Assembly (NCBI RefSeq): GCF_002161355.1
Contig: NZ_NFHL01000001.1
Location: forward strand, 868,001-932,000
Length of the DNA stretch: 64,000 nucleotides
Direction of reading: 5' to 3'
Source: Lachnoclostridium sp. An76
GTDB lineage: Bacteria; Bacillota; Clostridia; Lachnospirales; Lachnospiraceae
Position numbers and translations under genes: made by a program. Each line of letters opens with the position of its first letter. The stretch's first letter is position 1. Of this stretch, positions 36,098-45,342 are shown in pieces. Under the pieces are notes generated by a model that was given only the letters and a program-made list of their open reading frames with translations, was not told the DNA's origin and searched no databases.

Positions 36098-37493
36098 TTT
36101 TTCTTTTCTCCAACTCCTCTACTAAATCTTGCAAAAACTTATTCAAACTTTCTTTTCTATTCGTCATTGGAGACAATACCGTTCTTATACCTTTTGTTTG
36201 TGCTAGAACTCGAGACCGTATATCATCTGGTTTGTCAACAAAAATATAAGATTCCGGTACCTTCTGGTCTTTCATCGTCCGCCTGATTCTGTAAAGCAAA
36301 AGTTTTATATTGATATCACTAAGGCTATATCCCAAAAACAATACACTTCTTCCCATTATATCTGACTGCAAACAGATATCCATAAAAGAATTGAAATCCA
36401 TTCTCTCATAATATTGTTCCTCCGACAGTACAATTGTATTATCGTGATCAATATCACCGTGAAACTTCATGTATCTACCTAATTTATCATCTCTTGTTAT
36501 AAAACTATCCAAATCAAAAACCGTTTCATATCTTGGATATATATCATCTAAATTTTGACTTCTTTCAAAACAATTATCAAAATTTGTAGTATAGATAACA
36601 GGCAGATTCAATCTGCGTATATTTGAATAAATCTGGTTATTTTTAAGGATCTCATCGTCAACTTTCCACTTTCTTTTCATAAGTTCTGTGAAAACATTGA
36701 TGCCTTTATTCAGTTTAAAAAATTCAGCTAACATCAAATAATCATCTGAATTCAAAAAAACTTCTTCGTCATAAGTCAACTCTTGCCCCATTTCTTCAAC
36801 TAACTTTCTCCAGAACGGTAAGCCTGCCGCAGCAGCTGACACACCTGCTCCCAAAAACAATACCAGTCTTTTTTCGACTATTTGGTCTACTATTTTAGAG
36901 ATATTTTTTTTATACTCATCGTCCGAAGATTCTGGAAGAGGCTTTTTTTTCAAATGTTGAATTAATTGCTTTATAGCATCAGCTCTCATAGAAATTGTAT
37001 TTTTTTCTTCTTCATCAAGATCAGCAAATGTATCGTCATAGCCATCCGGTCGGAAAATCTGATCCCAGCCAAATCCTTTTTCCTTTGTCTTCTTTTCTAC
37101 AATTTCTCCGTGAATTTCATTGCTGAAAAAATAGTAAATATTTTTCCCATCACAATACGCCAAGCTGGTAGAAACTTTTGCTCTGCTCCCCTTAAAATAT
37201 TTTATAATGACCTCATTTCCCATAACTTCAAAAAAAACCGAAGATAAGGAGCCGGGTAATTCTCTTAATTTCTCTAAATAGATGGACGTAATATCAGTTA
37301 TAAGCGGACGCTGAAGTTCTCGATACGCCTGTTTAATTTTATCTCGTAAAACATCTTTTTTTTCTAAACTTTGTACTTCTAAAATTTCTTTTTCAAATTG
37401 AATCACCTCATAATCCATACCGTGTAGTTCAAAAATCTGTTTTACTTCCTTCACTTTTTGAGGATTCGCTGTAACATAATAAATTCTCTTCAT
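36090..37493 (-). CDS. HAM1 (ITPase-fold) - SIR2 fusion protein, Kongming-like effector
   Basis: 467 residues. ATG 37493 (MKRIYYVTANPQKVKEV) is chosen because homology begins there; the frame is open 297 bp further. Residues 1-185: HAM1/RdgB fold with T-x-N-x-x-K at 8-13, GFGWDQIFRP at 140-149 and FADLDEEEKNTISMRADA at 156-173. The DDSGL catalytic motif of RdgB is replaced by DITSI (67-71), so the general-base Asp appears lost. Residues 205-467: SIR2 fold with FLGAGVSA (213-220), TTNFDN (N304, D306), KFHGD (H345) and FLGYSLSD, residues that support NADase activity. Kongming has HAM1 (KomB) and SIR2 (KomC) as separate proteins; here they are fused. Confidence 0.85.
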   Translation of the reverse strand: MKRIYYVTANPQKVKEVKQIFELHGMDYEVIQFEKEILEVQSLEKKDVLRDKIKQAYRELQRPLITDITSIYLEKLRELPGSLSSVFFEVMGNEVIIKYFKGSRAKVSTSLAYCDGKNIYYFFSNEIHGEIVEKKTKEKGFGWDQIFRPDGYDDTFADLDEEEKNTISMRADAIKQLIQHLKKKPLPESSDDEYKKNISKIVDQIVEKRLVLFLGAGVSAAAAGLPFWRKLVEEMGQELTYDEEVFLNSDDYLMLAEFFKLNKGINVFTELMKRKWKVDDEILKNNQIYSNIRRLNLPVIYTTNFDNCFERSQNLDDIYPRYETVFDLDSFITRDDKLGRYMKFHGDIDHDNTIVLSEEQYYERMDFNSFMDICLQSDIMGRSVLFLGYSLSDINIKLLLYRIRRTMKDQKVPESYIFVDKPDDIRSRVLAQTKGIRTVLSPMTNRKESLNKFLQDLVEELEKRKNE

Positions 37494-38006
37494 TGAAATA
37501 CAACCTTTATCCTTTTGTATTTTATCTCTATATCTACAGTATTTTTTGTAGAAATCTCTTTTATCAGCATAAACTTCTGCGCAAACACACATTTGGCTAT
37601 ATATAGTATATGATTTGAAAAGAGAAATTTCAGGCAAAATCCTGTTATTTTTACGTAAATATATGCAATCATTGTACCACATCAATCGTACACGGTAAAT
37701 CCCCAGTCCCCGTATACGAAGAATGGGCGTCCAGCGAATAATAAGAGTTACATGTGGTCTACCGGACGGGTATAGTAGCTCAGTTGTCAAGACAAAAATC
37801 TAAGATTTTTATAATGAACTGATATGGTGGATAAGTTACGGGGAACAGGAGTAGGATGTTGAAATACTCCAGTTCCCATATATGCTAAGCTACATAGGGC
37901 AACAACATTGCCGGATAGTAGCATTCAGCCGGTGTCTTGTATTCAATCATATACGGTAAATCATAAGTACCAGCGTATTTTTTGACCGCCGTTCCCGGCG
38001 GCCGGT
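37494..38006. promoter_or_regulatory. Upstream region of the RADAR-like operon and junction to IS66 debris
   Basis: AT-rich DNA to about 37680 probably holds the operon promoter. GGTAAATCCCCAGT at 37695-37708 is the reverse complement of 54957-54970, and CCGTATACGAAG occurs near both, so this is shared junction DNA between the two outer edges of the IS nest. No gene or RNA was recognised in the rest. Confidence 0.4.
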
Positions 38007-38163
38007 TTATACATTTGTTGTTTTTGTTTTGCTCCGGCAGATTTCCTGCAGCTGCCCTGACCATGGAAGCAGATCTTCCATAAAACGGTAATCCGTATCT
38101 TCCTGATGGTCCTTCATCACAGTCAGGACGTATTCCAGATAGCGGAAGGGATTCAGGTTATTC
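38007..38163 (-). pseudogene. C-terminal fragment of a second IS66 transposase (TnpC)
   Basis: The frame NNLNPFRYLEYVLTVM ... DYRFMEDLLPWSGQLQEICRS matches the tail of IS66 TnpC; the intact copy next to it ends NNLNVYYYIRYLL ... LESIMPWSKELPAEC. It begins directly at the 38164 inverted repeat, so an IS66 element inserted into, or recombined with, an older IS66 transposase gene. Confidence 0.75.
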
Positions 38164-38186
38164 GTAAACGTCAAATCCTACGCCCC
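38164..38186. repeat. IS66 right-end inverted repeat
   Basis: GTAAACGTCAAATCCTACG (then CCCC) begins with the GTAA typical of IS66 ends and lies just beyond the tnpC stop. The same 23 bp recur inverted at 53977-53999. A left-end partner, GTAAGCGCCAAAT, is read on the minus strand at 54888-54900 (11 of 13 matching). Confidence 0.7.
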
Positions 38187-38207
38187 TCATAAGTCATGCG
38201 CCGCTGT

Positions 38208-39845
38208 TCATTGGCGGCGCTTGCTGTAACATTCTGCTGGAAGTTCTTTCGACCATGGCATGATCGACTCCAACATTGCTTCATCTATATTTCCGTCTTT
38301 ATCTTTTCGCTTTATCAGCTCTGTCAGCAGATACCGGATATAATAATAAACATTCAGGTTATTCGCCCGGGCTGTCTCCGTGATGCTGTAAATGACCGCA
38401 CTTGCCTGCGCACCTCTGACTGTATTGATCGTCACCCAGTTTTTCCGGCCAACTGTAAAATTCCGCAGCGCGCGCTCACTGGCCGAATCATCGATCGGCA
38501 CTTCCCCATCCGTAAGAAATACTTTCAGATATTCTTCCTGATTCAGGCTGTAATTCAATCCTTTTGCAGTTTCTCCCTTCGGGAGGACCGTCTGGTCAGA
38601 ACAGATCTCTCTGACCCACGCGAAATATTCCTCAACCAATGGCTTGATTGAGGCCTGCCGTTCCTTCAGGCGTTCTTCCGCAGTCAGTCCTTTTAAGGCT
38701 CCCTCCAGCTTATAGATCGCCCCGATCCTTACCAGTGCTTTATACGCAATGGAAGATCGGATGGCTTCTTCATTGCCTTTCCCGATCGCCTTGATCGCAT
38801 TGGCAAAATGACGCCTCGCATGCGCCATGCAGTTCGCATTGGTCACCCCTTCCAGTTCCCTTGCCAGCTTATGGTATTGTTCCAGTCCATCCGTCATCAG
38901 GACTCCTTTGAAGTCTTTATAATACTCTTTGGGATGGCTGCTGTGCCTGGTCTTCTGGTACTCGTACGCAACAATCTTTGGACCTGGACTGAGTTCACCG
39001 GTGAGATGCACCCACATATAGCTTTTACTGCCTGCAGGTCTGCCGTCATGGATCACTTCTACCGTTGTTTCATCACACTGGTTGACATGAACTTCCAGCT
39101 GACGTTTTTTCATCCAGTCGTATACCGGCTGGAAATATCGTTCCGCTGTCCAGACCGTCCAGTTTGACATGGTCTGTTTCGATAACTGAAGCCCATTTGT
39201 CTGAAAATCTCTGGAAATACGATCCAGGGGATTACTGTTCACGTACTTCGCATTGATGATCGCCGCTTCCAGAGAAGGGGTGGCAATACTCCCTCTAAAC
39301 AAAGTGGAAGGATGGTCTCCCCGCAGGAATTCATCCTGATGGAGTCCATCTGTACCAACATATACCTTTACGATATGTTTCTCTGCGATCCACTTCGCAG
39401 GTTCGAACCGCAGCTGCCAGTAAACCTCATCCGGCATGCTTTTATAATTACTTTCACCAAAGGTTTTGATCAATTCCTCCTCCGGAACATCATGGGGGAT
39501 TTCTTCCTGCGGGAACTCCTTCAGGTCTTCCTCTTTCTGTCCTTTTTTCTTTGCGCGGCGTACAGGTTTCAGTTCCAGACAGATGGTTTCCTCTATTGTT
39601 GGCTCTGGCGCGTCTTCCGCGCAGTTCGCTTCCGCTTCGTTAAAAAAGGAGAGCTGTCCTGCAATCTCGTCCAGTTTTTCTGTATGCCGTCCGAAACGCT
39701 GCTGGTTTGCCAGGCGGATCTGCTCGATCAGATTTTCATAATCATGCTCCAGCTTATCCAGACGGTCCTGCATCTGAAAAATGACACTGTCTTTTGTCTC
39801 CATATCCATGTTTTTCAGTTGTTCGGGTGTAAATTTCTGACACAT
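38208..39845 (-). CDS. IS66-family transposase TnpC
   Basis: 545 residues, ATG 39845 (MCQKFTPEQLKNMD); the frame is open further upstream but homology starts here. N-terminal leucine-zipper-like coil (MQDRLDKLEHDYENLIEQIR), QQRFGRHTEKL motif, then the IS66 core: HVNQCDETTVEV, VLMTDGLEQYH, NCMAHARRHF (zinc/DDE region) and VPIDDSASERALR (catalytic Glu), ending NNLNVYYYIRYLL. All key residues seem present, so the protein is probably functional, but its tnpB is broken. Confidence 0.92.
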   Translation of the reverse strand: MCQKFTPEQLKNMDMETKDSVIFQMQDRLDKLEHDYENLIEQIRLANQQRFGRHTEKLDEIAGQLSFFNEAEANCAEDAPEPTIEETICLELKPVRRAKKKGQKEEDLKEFPQEEIPHDVPEEELIKTFGESNYKSMPDEVYWQLRFEPAKWIAEKHIVKVYVGTDGLHQDEFLRGDHPSTLFRGSIATPSLEAAIINAKYVNSNPLDRISRDFQTNGLQLSKQTMSNWTVWTAERYFQPVYDWMKKRQLEVHVNQCDETTVEVIHDGRPAGSKSYMWVHLTGELSPGPKIVAYEYQKTRHSSHPKEYYKDFKGVLMTDGLEQYHKLARELEGVTNANCMAHARRHFANAIKAIGKGNEEAIRSSIAYKALVRIGAIYKLEGALKGLTAEERLKERQASIKPLVEEYFAWVREICSDQTVLPKGETAKGLNYSLNQEEYLKVFLTDGEVPIDDSASERALRNFTVGRKNWVTINTVRGAQASAVIYSITETARANNLNVYYYIRYLLTELIKRKDKDGNIDEAMLESIMPWSKELPAECYSKRRQ

Positions 39846-40120
39846 ACTGACGACCGCCTTTCCTGTAAAAAAGTATACCAGAAAGTGCGCACTTGCGCCA
39901 ATCACGGAAGAAAGGCAATCCGTCATTTTGCCCTGTTTTCTGGCATGTCCAGCTTTGGACTGGCCGCCTGTAAAATATAGGATTCTCAAACTTTGCCTGT
40001 CCCCGGAAGTATCGCTGCCAGGCTCTGCTGCTGCACTAGGAGATACCTTCTACGCCTCTGGAACACTGATTTTCAGGCGGATAAAAGAGAAGAAAAATTT
40101 CTCTGTTTTGCACAATCAGT

Positions 40121-40400
40121 TCAATATATTTTTTCGGGCGCCACCTCTTTCACCCTGAGATCCAGCGGGTTAAGCCCCATCATCAGGTAATGGAACTGCT
40201 CCTCCGTAAGATCGGCTGCCTCCTGTGTATTCCTTGGCCAGGACATCCGCCCGTTTTCGAATCTTTTATACAAAAGCAGAAATCCCGTCCCCATCCAGAG
40301 CAGTCCTTTACAGCGGTCGGACCGCTTGCCGCAGAAGAGGAAAAGTGTCCCTTTTTCAAATGGTGCAAACAGCCACTTTCTGCGGACAGCAGGGCCGCAT
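40121..40400 (-). pseudogene. IS66 TnpB, C-terminal part (5' end lost to an IS21 insertion)
   Basis: The frame reads RKWLFAPFEKGTLFLFCGKR ... GLLWMGTGFLLLYKRFENGR and ends VKEVAPEKIY at 40121, the TnpB core of IS66. The first ~35 codons are missing; the N-terminal piece of what looks like the same gene is at 54364-54418. The upstream boundary (near 40400) is where IS21 terminal repeats begin. Confidence 0.75.
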
Positions 40401-40504
40401 TTCCCGGACAGTCCGGGCCATATTAAACGGACAGCCTGGGATATCAGCAGGGCAGAGGGTACTCCGCCCCACTGATCAGTATTGATCGGTGTTCCAGAAG
40501 AAAG

Positions 40505-41242
40505 CTATGCTTTCTCAATAAGTACAGTAAATCCTGTCGTTAGTCTGCGTCTGATCCCGTCAAGCTTACCGTAGCATTCCTTTTCGTCACTCAGCTGATT
40601 TCCCCACTCATCTGGAGAATACTGACAGCTGAAGAGTGTGGAGGTGCCAAGGTCATCCCGAAGTTTTATGAGATGATACAGGATCTTGATCCCTTCTTCT
40701 GAATACCTGCTTATGGCAAAATCATCAATGAACAGCAGCTGGATCCGTGCATAGTACCTGATCCTCTTACGATACTTGTTCAGGTCTTCCTGGCGGTTGA
40801 GGACGATCAGTTCGTCCAGCAGGTCACTATAGTCTACGAACTTACAACGGTAATTACGTCTGCATGCTTCCACACAACAGGCAGACAGGAAATAAGACTT
40901 GCCGGCACCGGTGACTCCATAGATCCCGACGTTCTGCCGGTTCTCAGCGAAATGAAATTTCAGGATCTGTTCAACGGTGGCATCATTGTAGATGCGTCCG
41001 TTGCCGGTTTTCAGATTCTCGGCCAAAGCACCTTTATTGATCAGGCTGCTGAGCCGCAGATTTGTTTCAAACCTGTTGTTGAGTGTTTCTATGTACTGAG
41101 GTTCCAGAACCTCACGGATAAACTGCAAAGCGGTATAGCTGCCGAATTCAGGACTTTTAGACAGTTCTGCGAAACGCTGGGCGGCTACCGGCAGGGATAG
41201 TGTGTCCAACATCTCATAGATATCAGTAGTCTTATTCTTCAT
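40505..41242 (-). CDS. istB: IS21 IstB-like ATPase
   Basis: 245 residues, overlapping istA by 11 bp. Walker A is YGVTGAGKSYFLSA and Walker B is IQLLFIDDFAISRY, the DnaA/DnaC-like AAA+ core of IstB, with a C-terminal RRRLTTGFTVLI. IstB oligomerises on target DNA and directs IstA. Intact. Confidence 0.92.
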   Translation of the reverse strand: MKNKTTDIYEMLDTLSLPVAAQRFAELSKSPEFGSYTALQFIREVLEPQYIETLNNRFETNLRLSSLINKGALAENLKTGNGRIYNDATVEQILKFHFAENRQNVGIYGVTGAGKSYFLSACCVEACRRNYRCKFVDYSDLLDELIVLNRQEDLNKYRKRIRYYARIQLLFIDDFAISRYSEEGIKILYHLIKLRDDLGTSTLFSCQYSPDEWGNQLSDEKECYGKLDGIRRRLTTGFTVLIEKA

Positions 41243-42845
41243 TGCCTGCCTCCGTTTCCTGACGCTTCAGCAGGTTCTTAAGGGAATACTTGCTGTCATC
41301 ATCTTTGTAGGCGCCGGATACGGCTGTTGCAGCATCTTCGTTGGGACTGCTCTGTGGCATTGTACTTTGCAGCGGCTCTTTATGGTAAGTTGAGATTGTG
41401 TTACAGATATAGGAATAGTTGCATCTCCCAGCTAAAACGGCGTCTTTACAGCAGCGTTCCAGGGCTTCCGGCGAGTACTTCTCCGCATACCGCAGAATAC
41501 CAAAGCAGCTTCGGAATGACTGCACCGGATAAGCGTATTTTCGAATGACTGCATCGATCAAAGCACGGGTGCTGGGTCCGATAGCAGATGCTTTCTGTTG
41601 AAAATAAGGCACCGTCCAATAGCCATAGTCTTTGTATTCGGCAGGCATGTCCGAGGGGATGATCACCCAGTCTTTCGGTGTGTAGCTCCGCTTATGCGTC
41701 CGGATGAAGTCGCCGTGTTTGTTATAGACATAGATTTCTTTTTCCCCTGCCCGGATCTCAAGTTCCTGTCGCAGATATTTCCGGGGCATGCTATAATGGA
41801 CCTTGTCGAAGGTGAAGGAGAAATCTTGTGCTACTTTAACAGTCTTTCGTTCAAGATATTCAAAACGACTGGGCGGAAGAGGCAGGAGAGTCTCCTTCTC
41901 TTCTGTCGTAAAGAGATCGTACCGGGAATAGGTGAGCCCCTCAAAAGGCTTCCGATTCTCGGCATCCACCTTTTCCATCAGGACACGGTTTAAATCATCC
42001 AGCGAATAAAAGACCATATCTTCCATATCCATGAGGATGTGCATGGTAATGATCTTTACGTGGCCTTCCACAACTGGTTTCCAGCGGGGGGATTTCACTT
42101 TGGCAGGGGTTAAAACCGTATTGTTATGTTCTGCCCATGCCTGGAAATCTTTATTCAGGACAGGGCTGATCCAGTCTTTATTCCGGGCAACTGCTACTTT
42201 GCAATTATCCGGGGTGATTGTCGGCGTCACGCCGCCAAAATAGGACAGAGCATTATTGTTGACCCGGATCCAGTTCCGGATATCGCATTCGGTCATTCCT
42301 TCAGCGTAAAAGTAATCACTGTAGGTGAGGGCAGCGATAAAGATCGTGACCTTTATGGTCTCATCCGGGTTCCGGCGGTTATGCAGATAGAGCTGCTTCC
42401 CCGCATAGTCCAGTTCGAGATTGACACCGGGATAACGCTGGATGTGGAAGGTCAGCTGTTTGGAATCAGCCCATTCGCTGTAACGCCTGCAGTATTGGCG
42501 ATAACTCATAGGTTTCTTCCCGTCTACGATACCTATGGCATTGTATTTCTGCCACAGATGTTTCAGGGTCTCCCCTTTGCGGGCTAAAGCCTTGTAGACA
42601 GCTTCCTTGTTAAAATCCCGATAGAGAAGCTGGTTCGCTGATACACCAGGCTTTTTATAGAGAATACTCTCAATGTATTCATTCGTGACATCTGCCGGTA
42701 AAGGGTATGAGAGTTTCGGATTCTCTCTGAAACGCTTCAGGAACTCGTTTACGGTTGTTTTGCTGCAGTCGCCGCAGCTTTCGGCAATCTCACGGCAGCT
42801 AAGATGGTTCACAAAGTGAAGCCGTAGTACTTTTTTGTAATCCAT
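41232..42845 (-). CDS. istA: IS21 IstA-like DDE transposase
   Basis: 537 residues, ATG 42845 behind GGAGGT. N-terminal HTH (LSCREIAESCGDCSKTTVNE), DDE core with Asp in LELDYAGKQL, Asp in TPDNCKVAV and Glu in KPVVEGHVKI, then the C-terminal domain (SMPRKYLRQELEI). Intact length for IstA. Differs clearly from the second IS21 in this window, so two separate IS21 lineages are present. Confidence 0.92.
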   Translation of the reverse strand: MDYKKVLRLHFVNHLSCREIAESCGDCSKTTVNEFLKRFRENPKLSYPLPADVTNEYIESILYKKPGVSANQLLYRDFNKEAVYKALARKGETLKHLWQKYNAIGIVDGKKPMSYRQYCRRYSEWADSKQLTFHIQRYPGVNLELDYAGKQLYLHNRRNPDETIKVTIFIAALTYSDYFYAEGMTECDIRNWIRVNNNALSYFGGVTPTITPDNCKVAVARNKDWISPVLNKDFQAWAEHNNTVLTPAKVKSPRWKPVVEGHVKIITMHILMDMEDMVFYSLDDLNRVLMEKVDAENRKPFEGLTYSRYDLFTTEEKETLLPLPPSRFEYLERKTVKVAQDFSFTFDKVHYSMPRKYLRQELEIRAGEKEIYVYNKHGDFIRTHKRSYTPKDWVIIPSDMPAEYKDYGYWTVPYFQQKASAIGPSTRALIDAVIRKYAYPVQSFRSCFGILRYAEKYSPEALERCCKDAVLAGRCNYSYICNTISTYHKEPLQSTMPQSSPNEDAATAVSGAYKDDDSKYSLKNLLKRQETEAGNEE

Positions 42846-43414
42846 AGTAGGACCTCCAGATATAATATTTCTCCATTTTAAGGAGATGCGCTTATTATAT
42901 CTGAAGATCTATTGTCCGGTTAATGTGTCCCTACTTGTCCGCTAATTATGTCTCAGACTGTCCGCCGAATATGGCACAGGTGTCCGTTTAGCCCGACAAT
43001 CTGCAATAAATACTAATAAATGCGGAAGAACCAATTTTATTCTGAACTTCCAAAAAAATTGACACTCAATAAATTGGCGCTCATTGGGGAAGCTGAAAAA
43101 AGCCTGTAAAATCAAGGAAAATCCCATTTTTCACTTGTATTTTTTGGAAAAATATGGCATGATACAAGAGAGGCAATTAACCCTCAAATATTAAACGGAT
43201 GGAGTGCCATATGTACCTGGACTGTACGATAAAGATACCTGATTTCTGAACTTCCAAAAAAATTGACACTCAATAAATTGGCGCTCATTGGGGAAGCTGA
43301 AAAAAGCCTGTAAAATCAAGGAAAATCCCATTTTTCACTTGTATTTTTTGGAAAAATATGGCATGATACAAGAGAGGCAATTAACCCTCAAATATTAAAC
43401 GGATGGAGTGCCAT
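42846..43414. other. Region between IS21 element 1 and the IS1634 transposase
   Basis: Holds the IS21 right end to about 43000, ~40 bp of AT-rich spacer, then the 204-bp tandem duplication. The first duplicate carries a copy of the IS1634 start (ATG 43211) truncated after 12 codons by a TGA. TTAACCCTCAA at 43177-43187 and 43381-43391 has its inverse TTGAGGGTTAA at 48585-48595. Confidence 0.6.
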
Positions 43415-43448
43415 ATGTACCTGGACTGTACGATAAAGATACCTGATT
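43041..43448 (+). repeat. Perfect 204-bp tandem direct duplication
   Basis: 43041-43244 and 43245-43448 appear identical base for base. The unit spans the promoter/end of the IS1634 element and the first codons of its transposase. Only the second copy leads into the intact gene. Confidence 0.9.
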
Positions 43449-45157
43449 CAAACGGGAAAATCACGAAGAAGACAATCAAGGGAACGACGTATATCTATTA
43501 TGAATACGCGCGGATTTATCTGAAAGATAAGAAGTATAACACACCGAGACGGATATGTATCGGCAAGCAGATTCCGGGCCAGCCTGCACTCATGTTGCCG
43601 AATGACAAGTTCTTAAAGATATTTCCACAGGAAATCCTGCCGGAAGAGAAACAGGGATACCGAAGTGGCTGCCTTCGTATTGGGGCTTATATTGTGATTC
43701 GGAAGGTCATATCTGACTACAGATTGGATCTGATGCTTGCAAGAATCGTTGGAAAGGATGCGGGGCTGTTTCTGGATCTGGCTGCCTATACAATCATTAC
43801 CGAAGGAAATGCCGCCCAGTATTATCCGGATTATGCTTTCAACCATCCATTGATGACAGAGGATATGCGTATATACAGTGATTCGAAAGTGTCCGATTTT
43901 CTTAGCCGGACTACGACAGACCAACGGATTCTGTTTTTGAATGAATGGAACGAGAAGAGAGATCATAGGGAAAGGATCTATATTTCTTACGATTCCACAA
44001 ACAAAAACAGCCAGGCCGGCGACATCGATCTGGTAGAGTTTGGCCATCCAAAAGATGACCAGGGGAAAGAAATCTTTAATTATTCCATTGCCTATGACCG
44101 GAATAATAGAGAGCCTTTGTTCTACGAGTCTTATCCCGGAAGCATTGTAGACATATCCCAGCTTCAGTATACGCTTGGCAAAGCGAAGGGATATGGGTAC
44201 AGACGGGTTGGGTTTATTCTGGACCGGGGATATTTTAGCAAGGAAAATATCCGGTTCATGGATGATAATGGATATGATTTCGTTATCATGGCCAAGGGGA
44301 TGAAAAAACTGGTCAGCGATATCATACTGGAGCGAAGAGGACGTTTCGAGGATGATCGGAAAAACAGTATCCGCGCCTACAAAGTCAGTGGCACAACTGT
44401 TCGGCGGAAACTATATGCAGATGATGAAAAAGAGAGGTATTTCCATATTTATTATAGTGACAGCAAAAGGCAGTCTGAGCGGGAAAAATTTGAAGATAAA
44501 ATTGACCAGATGGGAAAGAAACTAAAAGACTGTATGGGGCTGCCAGTTCGTCTGAGAGGAGATTTTATTAAATATTTCGATCTGGTGTACTGGCATGAAG
44601 GCCTGGAAGATGAGAAGTTCATGTCCGGAATCGAAAAGACAGAAATAATCAACCGGGAGATACAGCTTTGTGGTTATTTTGTGATTGTGACTTCGGATAA
44701 GATGACAGCAGAGGAAGCGCTGACGCTGTATAAGAGCAGGGATGGATCGGAGAAACTTTTCCGGGGAGATAAATCGTATCTCGGGGCGCGGAGTGAGCGG
44801 GTTTACTCTAATGAGTCAATGGATACAAAGATATTTATAGAGTTTGTAGCCACGATTATCCGAAGTAAGATATATACCTGTCTGAAAGACGAAATGGACC
44901 GACAGGAACACAGGAGAAATTTCATGACAGTGCCTGCAGCCATAAAGGAACTGGAAAAGATAGAGATGCTAAAAGGTGCTGATAATGAATACCGTTTGGA
45001 TTATGCAGTTACTGCCAGACAAAAAGAGATCCTGAAAGCTTTCGGCCTTACAGCATCTAATGTACAGAAACAGGCGGCTGCAATCAGTTCAGATCTGGCA
45101 AGGATTGAGGTTGAGGAGTTTGAAAAAGCAGCAAACGAACAAATGAAAACACTGTGA
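43415..45157 (+). CDS. IS1634/IS4-type transposase
   Basis: 580 residues from ATG 43415 (MYLDCTIKIPDSNG), 8 bp after GGAG; an ATG 12 bp upstream is less likely. DDE core: YISYDSTNKNSQAGD, VGFILDRGYFSKENI and ALTLYKSRDGSEKLFRGDKS, the IS1634 pattern (D, D, E). C-terminal helical region follows. It is intact here; the second copy at 48615 lacks the N-terminus. Confidence 0.88.
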   Translation: MYLDCTIKIPDSNGKITKKTIKGTTYIYYEYARIYLKDKKYNTPRRICIGKQIPGQPALMLPNDKFLKIFPQEILPEEKQGYRSGCLRIGAYIVIRKVISDYRLDLMLARIVGKDAGLFLDLAAYTIITEGNAAQYYPDYAFNHPLMTEDMRIYSDSKVSDFLSRTTTDQRILFLNEWNEKRDHRERIYISYDSTNKNSQAGDIDLVEFGHPKDDQGKEIFNYSIAYDRNNREPLFYESYPGSIVDISQLQYTLGKAKGYGYRRVGFILDRGYFSKENIRFMDDNGYDFVIMAKGMKKLVSDIILERRGRFEDDRKNSIRAYKVSGTTVRRKLYADDEKERYFHIYYSDSKRQSEREKFEDKIDQMGKKLKDCMGLPVRLRGDFIKYFDLVYWHEGLEDEKFMSGIEKTEIINREIQLCGYFVIVTSDKMTAEEALTLYKSRDGSEKLFRGDKSYLGARSERVYSNESMDTKIFIEFVATIIRSKIYTCLKDEMDRQEHRRNFMTVPAAIKELEKIEMLKGADNEYRLDYAVTARQKEILKAFGLTASNVQKQAAAISSDLARIEVEEFEKAANEQMKTL

Positions 45158-45342
45158 TATGGGAGGGCAGGAATGAGTATTCCGTGGCTTCAGAGCCATT
45201 CAATCCGTTACAGAGAGCCATCCATTCCGAACGATAGAGCCACCTGAATTATAAGGGCAATCCGCTGTTGAGAGCCACCTCTTGAAGCAATACAATCATC
45301 CTAACGGATGAATCCGTAATACTTTGAGAGGAGGACGATCAA

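Larger units (their letters stand above)
40401..43000 (-). mobile_element. IS21-family element 1, inserted in IS66 tnpB
   Basis: istA-istB pair flanked by multiple short end repeats, as in IS21: GGACAG at 40384, 40406 and 40439 on the left, and TGTCC at 42913, 42926, 42936, 42959 and 42981 on the right. TGTCCGTTTA points outwards at both ends (42981-42990 and, inverted, 40434-40443). Exact ends and target duplication could not be fixed by eye. Confidence 0.7.

Noticed and set aside
37494..37790. N-terminal extension of the HAM1-SIR2 protein
   Set aside because: The frame is open but its translation lacks protein-like pattern, and the HAM1 domain starts exactly at the internal ATG 37493.
37772..37830. 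tRNA-like segment (TATAGTAGCTCAGTTG)
   Set aside because: The match stops after a D-loop-like stretch; no acceptor stem, anticodon arm or T-arm can be folded.
43211..43249. Small gene at the first IS1634 start
   Set aside because: It is the duplicated first codons of the transposase ending in TGA after 12 codons, not a separate gene.
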